This document shows positions 48,670 through 60,506 of a DNA stretch of 64,000 bases, piece by piece. The first letter of the stretch is position 1, and each line of letters begins with the position of its first letter. Both the position numbers and the translations under genes were made by a program. The notes below the pieces were generated by a model. That model saw only the letters and a list, made by a program, of their open reading frames with translations. It did not search any database and was not told the origin of the DNA. The stretch comes from Straminergon stramineum (lineage: Eukaryota > Streptophyta > Bryopsida > Hypnales > Calliergonaceae): the NCBI GenBank assembly GCA_963920665.1, contig OY987267.1, positions 13,516,001-13,580,000 of the forward strand, written 5' to 3'.

Positions 48670-51600
48670 CTATAGATAAAAAGGTGAGTTGATATCAAAC
48701 ATGTCAGACGCTGTCAATTGTGGCTCCTGCATAACACAATAGTAACATGATCAATATTCCGAGCCGAAACAATGACAGTAACGAATATCTAAGGTGTTCT
48801 GCACACAAAAGACTAGTCGATACTCTTTCGTGCAAGTTGCTTGGTTAACTTACAAATATGACTCAAAGGGAAAAAACAATCATCAAAGGCCGTAAACGTA
48901 CAAGTTCAAATGCCGACCTTAATGAACTATACCTGATGTAAGCTCAAAAATTGGTATAGGCATAGATAGTTTCTTATCCACATTCAAGGAGATCAATTAA
49001 TTGATGGAAATGAACGAATATTCATTGTAAGTCAGCAAGAATTAGCACCAATTTGCTAACTGACACCACTTGAGCAGTGCAGGCGAATAGTAACTTATCC
49101 CAGTCAGCAAACATTGCTAAGGCTGATTCCTAAAGGGATCAATATTTACCTGAGTGAGACCACCAGTCGTACTACCGCCTGATACCAACATTTCCAGCAA
49201 GCTTGTAACAGGCCCCGCTCCCATTCCAGAGTTCACATTCGTTGTTCGGATGGCGTTACGCATGGCGCAGAGCAAACTCCCATACGTTTGTGCATGCCCC
49301 CGCTCAATCGCTTGAATGAAACAGAAGGTCATTGCGCCTGTAGATGTAACCCTCGACAGAGCCTGGAAATAAAAAATCACGAGCAATCCAGCGTCAGAAA
49401 GATGTAACAGAACTTATCCGTAGTCATTTCAGTTTACTGTAAGGGAGGCTCTTAACCCCTTTCTATTACACCTATATTTCTTAAAATGGCGAGTTTCAAA
49501 GCGACAAAATTGCGTCATTCCACTGCATACAATGCTCTAACATAGTATTGTACCCGGTAGTCAGAGGCAGCATTTCCTGCCGAATGATTAACCCTTAAAC
49601 GTCGAAGCGGACGTTTTGTGTCCGATGGATGACAAAGAATCTCTCCATGCAGGACAGAACTACGACTATTCATCCTCGGAATTTTGTGAGAAAAGGGTAG
49701 GTCCTCTACAGTAGTATGACTTCCAATGAATATTTTTTATTTTTTTAAAAGTAGATGATGTCACACGGTTCCAAAAGGGAGGATTTCCACGGTCCCCAGT
49801 CCGTCCTTTAAGGGTTAAATAAAGTTCGGAAAAGTGATTCGGCAGATGATTTAAAATAGAATAATCTGCAAGATTTGTTTTCCCCATACAAGAAATTGAA
49901 CAAAAGAAGCTCCCAAAATTTATGGCATCTATTTTTTAAAATATTTTTGCTGACCCTGACCACCGGGTACGGTAGTATGGATTTGAAGTTCCAAATGAGC
50001 ATCCAGAAAAGTGCCAATTTGTCGGAAATTCTTCCATTAACACATATGATAATCAATTGTACAGGCCTACATGGCATGCAACAGTTTTACTGTAAAAATG
50101 CAAACGTAGCAAATAAAACATGAAGGCAACACACATTGCTGAGGGTGAGAATAGTACCGAAGTATCAGCCGATGTTTGATTGTCATCACAACCACTAAAC
50201 GAGAATGCTGATCCTCCACTGGTTCCTTTCCAAGCGCCAGTCCGTGGCCGGTGATCTTCCCATGTAAATTGCCCATACCTGCAAAAATATATTCGGCACG
50301 AATGCCCATCAGGGTCTGAGCTTATGACACGGGATTGCAGGAATTACAAAACTTTACAGAGACTTAATTTCGGGTAACTGGTACTACACTATCACATGAG
50401 CTGTATGACAGGCCGGAAATAGGCAGAGTAATATATGCAAAAAGCTTCACAGGAATGAAAAATGACCAGGTCTGATCTCTCACCTATTGAACTTACAAAG
50501 CCAAGGTAAATCAAGAACAGTTCCGCTGTGACAAGCGTCTATAACTGCATTAAGACGCACGCCAGGTGGAAGAGGTTTGACTATTGTATTGTTAATTTCA
50601 TCGTCTGTAATCATTCCTGCCGTTTCAAAATCGAGAGGGCACAGCGTTTCGGTCATCCCATCAAGCTCTTCACCGCTATAGTCACGTTGCTGCGAGCCAT
50701 GACCTGAGTAGTGGAAAACAAGCGAGTCGCCTGCCTTGCACCCTTGAAGGAGCCATACCATAGCCATGTGCATGTTGTAGCGTGTCGGTTTCATCAATGG
50801 ATTAGTTTGATCTTCTGCAGATTGCCACCATCAGAAACTAATAAGCACATATCCCATCCAATTAGGATGCACTACAGTAACTGGCTTTTGAAAACAGTAC
50901 CAAGGTCACTACATCACTACAAGCACATGATCATAAGAACTAAAATATTAAACTCTACTTATCATTGGTTTGCCAAACGAAGATTTCAAAACAAAACTTC
51001 AAATTCAAACCACATTGAACTAACACGGCGTCAAAACAATTTGGATTAGTCCACTTACCCGTGAGTGTTAAAATTGATGCAGCAGGAAAGTTAAACTTCG
51101 AAGTCAGCAGATGCTTCATACAATTTGAATCGTTAATGCATCCCTTTAACTGGTGACGAGAGAACTTATAATTGATACCGACCAGCACAGCCTTTTTCGA
51201 GCCATGTGCATTTGGAGGCTGCGTGTACACAAGTGGCAGATATAAGAAAAAACAAATCACTTGAGTTCGGAATGCCTCCTCAAATTTCTTATAAGTGCCT
51301 AAATGGCCAAGTAGCCACCTCCATATCAATAGGAGTTAAAAATAAATCCTTAAAGGTAAGAAAATGTAACACAATGTACCAATAGAAAGAAACTGCATTC
51401 ATTATTTTTGAACAATCGAAATATGTTTTGAAAGTTACTACTTTCAAATATCCCATTATGAAATTTTTATTATAAAACTTAAGCACTTGGTGCTTAACCA
51501 TGCGAAAATACCATCCATCTAGCAAAAACACAAAATGAGAACGCAAAACTGGGATTGAAATCAAGGTGACAAAAAGACGCATACCGTTGGTGTATATTGG

Positions 51601-51773
51601 GGATTCTGTGAACCATTCCCGTAAGGATTGGATACGTGAGGAGCTGAAAGAGAAGGAGCTGCACGGCCATACGCTATAGGCGTAACATACCGGCAAAGAG
51701 CACATTGAATAGATTGCGCTCCAGGTGGTAGCACAAGCGACGTCCGACACCCACCGCACTGCACCAGCGACAT
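48670..51773 (-). CDS. Type I metacaspase with LSD1 zinc finger
   Basis: Six minus-strand exons (51773-51585, 51218-51059, 50814-50484, 50278-50158, 49362-49150, 48726-48670), 356 aa, normal for the family. Type I metacaspases are cytosolic Arg/Lys-specific cysteine proteases that act in hypersensitive cell death and protein-aggregate clearance. Residues 5-32 form the LSD1-type zinc finger (CGGCRTSLVLPPGAQSIQC then CALC). The p20 subunit starts at KKAVLVGINY and carries the catalytic histidine in HYSGHGSQ and the catalytic cysteine in DACHSGT. The p10 region contains WEDHRPRTGAWKGTSGG and SGCDDNQTSAD, and the protein ends EPQLTASDMFDINSPFYL. Catalytic residues are intact. A TTAA MITE occupies part of intron 4. 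An LSD1-positive form suggests an AtMC1/AtMC2-like role, but which cannot be decided. Confidence 0.95.
49592..49814. mobile_element. Short TTAA MITE (piggyBac-like), copy E, in a metacaspase intron
   Basis: A 223-bp intact copy with left end CCCTTAAACGTCGAAGCGG and right end CCGTCCTTTAAGGG. TTAA flanks both ends (49588-49591 and 49815-49818). It contains the subterminal hairpin CGGACGTTTTGTGTCCG. It lies in intron 4 of the metacaspase (49363-50157), in sense orientation relative to the plus strand and antisense to the gene. Confidence 0.9.
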
Positions 51774-53400
51774 CCTTCACTGGTTTCAATAACCTTCACA
51801 AAGGCAACCTTGATATTGAACCGAGTGATATGGAAAGTCCTGCTGCGTTCAAGTCTCTACTTTCGACAGATCACGCTGTTTTGCGTTTCAAATTCTGAAC
51901 CCCAAACCCCACACTGTGGCCCGAGAGACAAATGAGCAATTTCAAAACCATTCCACTAGATCGTAAATATAAGACAAGTCAAGATAATCAAATCTAGAGA
52001 AAAAACCCCACTAAAGTGCAAAACAAATCTTTCCTGTCGGCAGTATCCCTTAAGTCGAAATACGACCTAAAGTAGCGACCTCCTTCTCTACAGGATTTAT
52101 AAATATATCACTTAGGAAGTTTCCAGGAAGTTCAATAAAATGTAACCGACAGAAAGAGGAGACAATGCCCTACAACAGAAGTATGTTTTGAAAGTTTCAT
52201 GGACAGGATGGACACGCAAACGATTGAGTCTGATTTTCTGGAGCTGTCCTGACTCTACAGTAGGCAATTCCAATATTCCTACTCCGATATTTCGAGAAAT
52301 CAGTAGTCCATCTATTTTCATGGTCTAATGTAGACTCAGGACAGTTACGCGAATTGTAACCTAATTACCCTGTGACTGAACCATCCTTGTCAAGCAACAA
52401 ACCTACTTTGCACACTTCTGCATTCATAGTCGATTACTACAAGCTCACAGAATCTCGAAAAATTACAAGGTTTCCGAAGATAAGAAAGATAGATTCGCTT
52501 CACACCGACCCAACTTTTTTTCCATAAACCCCGCCATCACAGAGTAACCGCAAGCAAAATCCAAACCTACTAAGCTAGGACACCCAAAATTCCCACCCAA
52601 ACTTGCCAGGGACCCCAAACGATCAGACGTTCACCTGGCGTACATATCCTTAATCAAACTGCTCCTATCATTGAAAAAGAGATTTTAAACATCTACCAAT
52701 AAATCTTAATAACCTCATAACTCCTGCATAAGGTATCCAAATACCGAATTCTTTCGTGCGATGGAATCCTTTTTCATTCGCAAACAAGAAAATCATGATT
52801 TACCCAGTTCAAATTTCAAACGATCTCGGGTTTCCCACCTTAGGCAATTCCGTAGCGAACAATGACCGACACAAAACTCCCCGACTCTCAAACGAGATTC
52901 CAAATTCAAAGCACAAGCTCCATCACCGAACAAGAGTCCCAAATTCACACCGATTTCGTACCGATTCCCACACGAAGAACCCTAAAACCATCGACGAAGA
53001 TCGCTCACTGATCGGATCTCTCTGTCTCTGTCTCTGTCTCTCTTTCTCTGGCAATCCCCAGCACCGCAGCAAAATTGCTGTTCCTACCTTGGCAGCGAGC
53101 TTGTTATAGCACAACCAAAGAAGCTCGATTCCTACAGAGGTCGGTTACGAAATCCACGTGCAGCGAGGCAATTGAAGCGCGGCTGAAGCAATCCGTGATC
53201 AAGAGCACCAGTGATGGTCAAATACTACTGTAATGCACCTCGCGAGCGAGATGCCTGGTCCGCGTGCGATCACGGCGAACGGCGGGTGGGGGTAGTTCGG
53301 AGGATTTGCCGAGTGCGGGAGAATTGGGGATGGCGGGGAAGCAACACGGGGAACAACGAAAGCGCGTGCGTTTACTGCCGTGGGGATTAACTTACCGTAG
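51774..53400 (-). promoter_or_regulatory. Probable leader and promoter of the metacaspase
   Basis: No coding region is supported. From about 53030 to 53390 the DNA is GC- and CpG-rich, and a GAGACA-type purine repeat on the minus strand (53018-53052) is typical of plant leaders. The 1.2 kb between it and the start codon suggests an intron in the 5' untranslated region. The transcription start is not assigned. Confidence 0.35.
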
Positions 53401-55984
53401 TGGGAGCCCCAACTCTGTGCAGTAACTTAGTCTCTGGTTCTGGGAACGTTCCTGGCAATGTTTGGGGAGAACCGTCGGTTAGTTCATTGATAGCAGATGG
53501 AATTGGGGAAAAAAACGGTCGCAATTTGAAAACATTTAAAAAAAACGCTGAAAAAATCTATAAAATTTCTACAAAGGACTGCTTTACACTAAGGTGGAGA
53601 AGTGCACTGGTCAAGAATTGTAGGAAAATGGAGCAATATGATTGGAAGAAATTTTGTCCTTCACCATATTGGGTTTACACTATTGTGAAGACTTATTGAA
53701 TGGAGAACTTCAAGCATGGATGAAAAAATGACATGGTTGCCTGCATGGCAATATTTTTTATAAAGGAAGTTCTCTTGGGGTCAAGTTTCTTGGGTGGCCT
53801 CAACTCCTTGAATAAGAAACTTGGCCTCTAGAGCACTCCAACTCCATTTATTGTTCTTTTTACTATAGCATATCTTAATCCTGTGATTGAGGGCTTCCTT
53901 TATTTCAAAATCGCATTAGCCAGCTCTTTGCTTTTTTCTTCTTTCATATTACAAAACTCTCTTCTTGGTGAAATAGTTCGATAGACTTCAATTTGTGAAG
54001 TTGTTTGGAAGACTTCTTTGCTTGGTGTTTACACTACAACGTGTCAAGACTTCTTTTGGCATTATTTTATTGTCTTTTCACTTCTCCAACATCCACCACT
54101 TACCTCAAATAACCATTTCTTGGCCAAAACTTCTTGATTGATTGGTGTACTTATCCTAAATCAGTATTAAAAGCAATGCCTTGGTGATAGCAAAATCTCC
54201 AAAATATACTAGGGGGGTACTTGAGTTGACAATTGGCAGGGGTTTGTTAAAAGTTTGGCATTAGTTTTGTGGCATAGCTTGGGATGGTCACAAAAATTGA
54301 ATACTTTGAAAGCTACAATAATGTTGACCATATATGGTGCATTAAATTTTGGGATGCAAGGACCTTTAAGGGTTAACTCTGAAACACCTATTCAAGAAAA
54401 CATTTATATGTCCTTAGGATGATTTTAGGTGGACTCAAAGATGGAAAAAAATTTTAATTTATTTTTTTGGATGGAAGTTGCTTGAACCCAATTGCAAAGA
54501 AAGATGTTTGATGATCTTTACTTGTAATATTTTTTACTTTTCTACATAAGAAAATGGAAAATCTATGGGTCATTGTAAAGGCATTTCGATGATTTTTATT
54601 CTTCTTTCTTTAGTCTTTGTTTATAATTTAGTCCAAAAAAATGACCTTTTTAGAATTTCATACCAACTAATGAGATGAATCTTATCAAGTCTAGTTTCTA
54701 TTCCAAAATGAAATTTTGAAAATTTCCTAGAATTTAAATTATGTTGCAATTTGAACCTTTGGATCTATAACCTTACACTACCAATTCTCAAATTTTAGAG
54801 TCACATGATAAATGATTTTTCTCCAAGATATTATTCACCATTGTATATACATATATGAAAAGTTTTCATATTTTTGGAGCATGTTTGTGTTTGATATGAA
54901 TTTTCTTCAGTTTTTCTTCAATAATTCACAATACTTTCAATTTTTCACCAAAAGAATTAAAAACTTTATGACTTATAGAAGACATGTGATTACATCTCCA
55001 AAAATTAAATATTTCATTCATGGGCAACCACAAGTGGGAGCATTTAGAGAGGACTTTAAAAATGGTCATAAGCCCAACCTTTTAGGATTAAAAAGTCAAC
55101 CCTTCCCACATTTGTCAAACTATCTCATTCCAAATTAGTGTTGCAACTTCATATTTGAGGTAACATGATGGAGTATAACGATGAGAATGATATTTGAGTT
55201 TTGAAATGGGTATTTCTAATTATGATTTTAGTGAGAGAACAACAAATGTCATAATTCCTAAAAAGCAGCTTCCCTATAACATTGGCTTGCTTTGGCTTGC
55301 TTTTCAACGAGGCATACTCAAACTCCCTCCTCCCATGTAAAGGTATAAGTACTTGAGATTGTCCTCCTCCACAAATCTGTCATGTTAAGGGAGTATTGAA
55401 CTGAACCTTGAGAGGTTACCTCCAAGGCCCCATCCATCCGAGTGTAAAGCTCTGTCTGTGATGTCGTCTGTATTTAGTTTTACAAATGAAATCACACAAG
55501 TGAAAACTTAGGAGGAGAGCAAGCTTAGTAGCCGCATCTCTTCATTTAAAAGAAACTAGAGTAGCCTACAGGACAGACAGAAACGAATCCAGCAATCAGT
55601 ACAGGTAAATTGTCTTCATCATAATCTTGAATATCTTACGGCTATCGTTTAGACCAAGAGTTTTCGTTCTTCATACTCCAGAGGCACTGTTTAGACAAAT
55701 GAGTAAGGCAGCATTGCAAAGCATTCCCAGCAAGGCGAGAAGGAGCCTAAACCATGGTGTTAAGGAGAATTTTCATGTACAAACTTCGCTTGTGAAGCTA
55801 GATCGCTGGTCTTTCGACTCTATTGTAAGACTTCTGTCATGCACTCAGTCTCTCCTGGTTTAGGTCGAATGCTTTATTTACTAGCTACTCCTAAATTTTG
55901 AGTGATACTATTTAGCTTCTATTGGCCTTAATATGATGACAATGGAAATCATGCCTCATTCTTGGGAATGCCATACGATCAGAA
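53401..55984. other. Intergenic DNA, no gene seen
   Basis: AT-rich DNA between the metacaspase promoter and the 3' end of the lipase gene. A lone CTTTAAGGGTTAA at 54363-54375 looks like the right end of a TTAA element, but no matching left end was found. The open frames at 54812-55138 and 55627-55863 have no recognised relatives. Confidence 0.45.
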
Positions 55985-58900
55985 TCACTGAAACTTCGGT
56001 CCTTCAAGATAGTTGAGAATAGGCAGATATATGTCCGCCTGCCGGTAGACACTGAACCCTAAGTCGTAATGGGCGTAGTTAGTCAAATTGATGAATACTG
56101 CTGGCTGCTGCAATTGGGACAACAAAAGTGTGATGCCGTGCGGGGGGGCTTCATAATCCTGACCTCCGCCTATGATAAGAACTGGCATTCGTCTTGGAAT
56201 TTGCGCTATGTAATAACCAGGGGGGACAGGTCGGCCATATGCTAGCCTGTTTCTTGCTGCATTGCCATAGTCGTAGTGAGCAAAGGTGTTCAGCCGTATC
56301 CCTGTTGGTACAGTCAAGCTGAAAGTTAGTATATACTCGAGTTATTAGGCCACGAAGTCGAATCTGGTGAAGCTTTGAGAAAGCATCTGTTCATGACCAT
56401 GGCCTCCTCGAGCAAGCAGCTCATGAGCCACGACATGAACTTTTGACTGCCGTTCATGCTCACCGAGAACGAAACTACTGTGTATCCAACTTGTGATCAT
56501 ATCAATGCATGGAGACAATACCTTGCTGCCAGTGCAGAAGATTTTTGAATGAGGTAGTTCCATCCCAGCCATTGGTAAATTGAATGGGCGCTGAGTCACT
56601 TAGGCAGCAGTTAGGACCTGTGGTTTGGGATGCAGGCCAGGCAACCACCAATCAGTATAGTTATACTGTGCCGATTGAGAAATTTGTAGCTGTCAATATA
56701 CTGCGAAATCGAGAAAGTCACATTGGTTTTTAACTTTTAACTGAACGTACGATTCATTAGACGTGCAATACAACTCAAAGCTAGGTTCAAAAATCGTGCA
56801 ATCGTTATAAATCACAATCTCATGTAATATTACGTAACAACCTGATATTAAATCGATTGCTGTTCCACTTAGTCCCTGCGCAGAGAATGGCCCTGACTGC
56901 GGAAATTCCCTGTTGCGATTATTTAAGATGACTTCAATCATCAGCTAGTCTCGGAAATTGGAAATGCAGAGAATAGAAACTGCAAGTTCATTCAACAGAA
57001 ACGACAACTAGATAAGACAAATGCTGGACTGCCTACATACTAACCTGGACTGACTAAAGAGAGGCGGTGAACTAGATATAAAACAGAAAAACATCTCGAA
57101 TTCATCAGGTGCAGCTAAATTAATTCAATCACTTGTGAGGTTACGAGGAGGTGCCACTTGATGACTTTTAATCGTCAAATAGAAGTTGTTTTCTGCTACT
57201 ATTATCACACGAAATAATCGAGAATGTTCCCAGACACTGACAAGGAATAATTGAACGCCCCGTCTTGAAATCCAGTTACTAAATATTCCTGCTTGATCAC
57301 AATTAGTCGATATATTAGGGCATATTAAGTCAATCTGGTTATTCCGAATCATCTAGTTGCATAATTTTTAAGAATATCAAATTGAGCCTGTGGATTTTCA
57401 GTCTTGTATGTAAGGCTGCGTTATTTAATTCTTCATATGTCTGCGTGTACCATTGCAATCGTCTTAGTTAGCAAATAATCTGCGAATCGAAATAAGCAGG
57501 TCATCACGTACCGAGTCGAGGGTCAACCCAAAGTAGTAAGCCCATGCCTCCAGCAATCTTGAATTGGTATATCCCCGGTATATAGTAGGGCCAATCAGTG
57601 TTAAGCTTCGAATCATCTGAGCTGATTCATGGTCAGTAGCTGCTGCTGCGCCAACTGTTGCAGCCTACAAAAAAATTGATCTCAGATAACAAAGCCTACA
57701 CCAGCACACAGTCGTACCAGCACCTAAGTAATTGCCTTGAAATATATTGAACTCTGTCCGCTCAAAGCTTACTTGTGATGCCCCGACTATGTGGACAGGC
57801 TGTTTCGTTGCGGATGAAATGAAAAGCAACTGTGCTGGAAGGTCGAATTCTACATGTGCATCCCACGTCCAGTTCCAGTACTCCTAAAATTTTGAGCAGA
57901 GATTATCAAAACCGGTCAGTACGTGCCATTAAATCCTCATCAGTATGTAACTCCACGACTCAGACTCATGTGTGATCACCAGCCGGACGGAATCTCTGAC
58001 CAGATTAGAATATTAAGTGGCAAGGTTATGAGTTGATTTCCATCTCGCTTAGCAATTTAATTTCCGCTGATCATTGTATATGACCTTACAACTCCAAGCT
58101 CAGAGACAATAAGTGTAATTTGAGTGAGAGGTTAAATTCATGAGTTTGTGCGCTTGGATCGATCGACATGAGCACGGTCATTGATCATTTCTGCATATGA
58201 AAAACGATCCGAGCCTATTGTTGACGTGCAAATACGCATTGATCTGGGAAAATATTTAAGAAGAAGCTACCCGGTCTGTGGACTGGAAATAAACATGACC
58301 GTGACCCCAGTAAGTTGCACGGGAATGGCCAATCCAGACGTCAAATCCGTCATTTAACAGCATAATTGGCAGCAAACCGCTAATACTCTGATTGCCGTCT
58401 GCGGACTCAAACCAGATCTCGCCGCTGACAAATTCTTGATGCAGGAGCAGCACTGGAGCACCCTTTCCAGCCTGCAAATAAGGTCACAACTCACGATCAA
58501 CAAGCTTGCCAAGAATGCCACAGGGCCGTAAGTGATGCTAGAAATTCTTACTAAGGAATCCTCGTCAAACATTTTAGAGCTATTCTGAAATCAGAGGACG
58601 ACAATCATCTACATCACGAGAAAGATATATACAGCAGAGGTCCAATTGTTCACGGAGCACAAATTTGACACGAATATTCATTGCATAGATTATTGTCGTC
58701 AAAATTCTTACAATTCTTACAAGTGCAATAACTTCGAGAGAGTATTTCCGGCCTACCTAAGAATGGCGCCAGAGTTCATTGATTTCGAAATGAAATGCAA
58801 ATTATAGTGAACAATGAATTGGTTCTTACCCCTGGATATATAGTGTAGTTTGAAGGAGATCCGTTTCCAGTAGTCCTTTCTGAATGTGTAGAGGTACTCC

Positions 58901-59474
58901 TCAACGGATTTTGAGAGGATGTTGGAGCTGGACCTGGTGAAGCTGCCGGCAACTCTGAAGAATGATTACTCGAGGTCCTATTTAAAGAAGTCGACTGCGA
59001 AGACGGTCCGGTTGATGAATATGGAAGCCCTCCCTCTTGAATTGAGGTATTTGCAGGATTTGAATGGTGTGATCTGTTTCCAAGAATTTCCGATTCCGGC
59101 ATTGGCGACGACTGGAAATGAGCTAATGCATTGAATTCAACTGTAAGCATTGTTGAATTATAGATGCTGGAATTGATGCGCAATGCCATCGGAGATGGCG
59201 CGGGGCCACTGGCCTCTGAAACATTGCGATCTCCTGTTGGAGGGAACACCGGGGCTCCAGCAGGAGAACGAGCACCGCTATCCCCCGTCAATGAATTGGT
59301 CTTACTCAATCGATGGAGCGTCAGTACGAACCCGTCGCTTGTCTGCACTGTAAATTCTGCGCAACCGTAACCGAGAGGCTCCACCACTTGATGGCAAAAA
59401 CGCGACGCTCTCGCACTGCTGTTCAGCATCGCAAGAAGTAGGAATGTACGCACCGCTACCATTTGCAGCGCCAT
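55985..59474 (-). CDS. Secreted acid-lipase-family triacylglycerol lipase with a Ser/Asn-rich insert
   Basis: Eight minus-strand exons, 536 aa: 59474-58830, 58584-58552, 58471-58271, 57883-57773, 57664-57512, 56896-56842, 56617-56522, 56301-55985. It is an alpha/beta-hydrolase of the gastric/lysosomal lipase family, expected to hydrolyse acylglycerols or sterol esters in the secretory pathway or outside the cell. A signal peptide (residues 1-24) precedes the family N-terminus CHQVVEPLGYGCAEFTVQTS. A low-complexity insert of about 160 residues follows, rich in Ser, Pro, Asn and Thr with at least eight N-glycosylation sequons. Then come the PVLLLHQ strand, DGFDVWIGHSRAT, the nucleophile elbow VGASQ|A, a PNCCLS cap motif, the acid residue in GGGQDYEAP and the histidine in NYAHYDLGF. 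The triad is complete, but the elbow departs from the usual GHSQG. Usual length is near 400 aa. Exons 6 and 7 are short and least certain. Confidence 0.88.
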
Positions 59475-59911
59475 AGCCCTCCTCTCCTCTCTTAATTTTA
59501 GATTGCAACAGACAAGACCACGAGTTTCTGTACTTGTGACGATCGATACAAACTACAGAGTATGCAAGAAGAGCTCTGCAGGAACAATACGAATTATCTC
59601 TCGATCAGTATTGCTCTGTTCTGAAGAACAGTACGTAGAAGCAGAACTCCCGAACAACCCGCGTTCTGGGAAAGCTTCAATTCGAATGAGGAGCCGCCTT
59701 CACTACCTTAGCTTTAGCGCCCAAAATCAAAATTCCATCATCTGTCGATATTGGATGATTTTTCTCCCCTCATCCAAACCAAGAACACGGACGGACGGAT
59801 CTGTGCGTCGGTGATGCATTTGGTCATCCGTTCATCCGCATCTATCCAGTAGATCACTTGAAAAGTGCACGTCACATTCTTGCTACTCACTCATAGCATT
59901 CTCATTCTTAA

Positions 59912-60502
59912 CCCTTAAACGTCGAGCGGACATTTTTTGTCCAATGAATGACAAAGAATCTCTCTATGTAGGACAGAACTGCAACTATTCATCCTTTGAA
60001 TTTTGTGCAGAAAGGGGAGATCTTCTACAATACTTTAACCTCCAATCAGTATTTTTTTTAATGTAGATGATGTCACACGGTTCCAAAAGGGTTGATTTCC
60101 ACGGTCACTAGTCCATCCTTTAACCCCTGAACGCCGGGTTGGTCACCGTGGGGGAGATGCGGGTAGTGAACAGTTCTAAATTCTGTATTGACCGCAGAAA
60201 AAGGCACTATTCTTGTGTTGTTCACTGGCAGGCAAGTGCTGCAGGCAAGTTGCCCAGTCGGAAATTGAAGAAAAGGCAGCATGCAGCCTATCACCGTCCT
60301 CAACTGTCTTCACACAATTTGGCATACCCAAAAATAATAAAGCATTCAATGAGTCTGATTCTGGGTTTTCATGACAACTTCCTTCTGCACGATCGCAATT
60401 AAAAAAAGAACGGATGAAAAACGACTTGCTTACATCCTCCCAATTGCTTTTCTGACCTCCATCGGACATAAAACGTCCGCCGCGTCGTTTAGGGATTAAG
60501 GG
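59912..60502. mobile_element. Short TTAA MITE (piggyBac-like), copy F, interrupted by a second element
   Basis: The left part is 59912-60119, starting CCCTTAAACGTCGAGCGG, with outer TTAA at 59908-59911. Its right terminal repeat, normally CCTTTAAGGG, is split: CCT at 60117-60119 and GGG at 60500-60502, followed by the outer TTAA at 60503-60506. The TTAA inside that repeat is the target and is duplicated around the inserted element at 60124-60495. The interior is closely related to the copy at 49592-49814. Confidence 0.85.
60124..60495. mobile_element. TTAA element (piggyBac-like), copy G, nested in copy F, with a distinct interior
   Basis: A 372-bp element with left end CCCCTGAACGCCGGGTTGG and right end CGTCGTTTAGGGA. 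TTAA flanks it at 60120-60123 and 60496-60499. Both ends match the short MITE family in inverted orientation, including the hairpin CGGACATAAAACGTCCG. About 300 bp of interior is unlike the other copies and more GC-balanced. On the minus strand it holds a 97-codon open frame (60469-60176) beginning just inside the hairpin. It may be a deletion derivative of a coding element or may carry captured host sequence. Confidence 0.8.
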
Positions 60503-60506
60503 TTAA

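Noticed and set aside
52756..53109. 117-codon plus-strand frame opposite the metacaspase leader
   Set aside because: Low-complexity Ser/Leu/Cys end from a TCTCTG repeat and no recognisable domain.
54363..54375. CTTTAAGGGTTAA, resembling a TTAA-element right end
   Set aside because: No upstream partner end; not enough to call an element.
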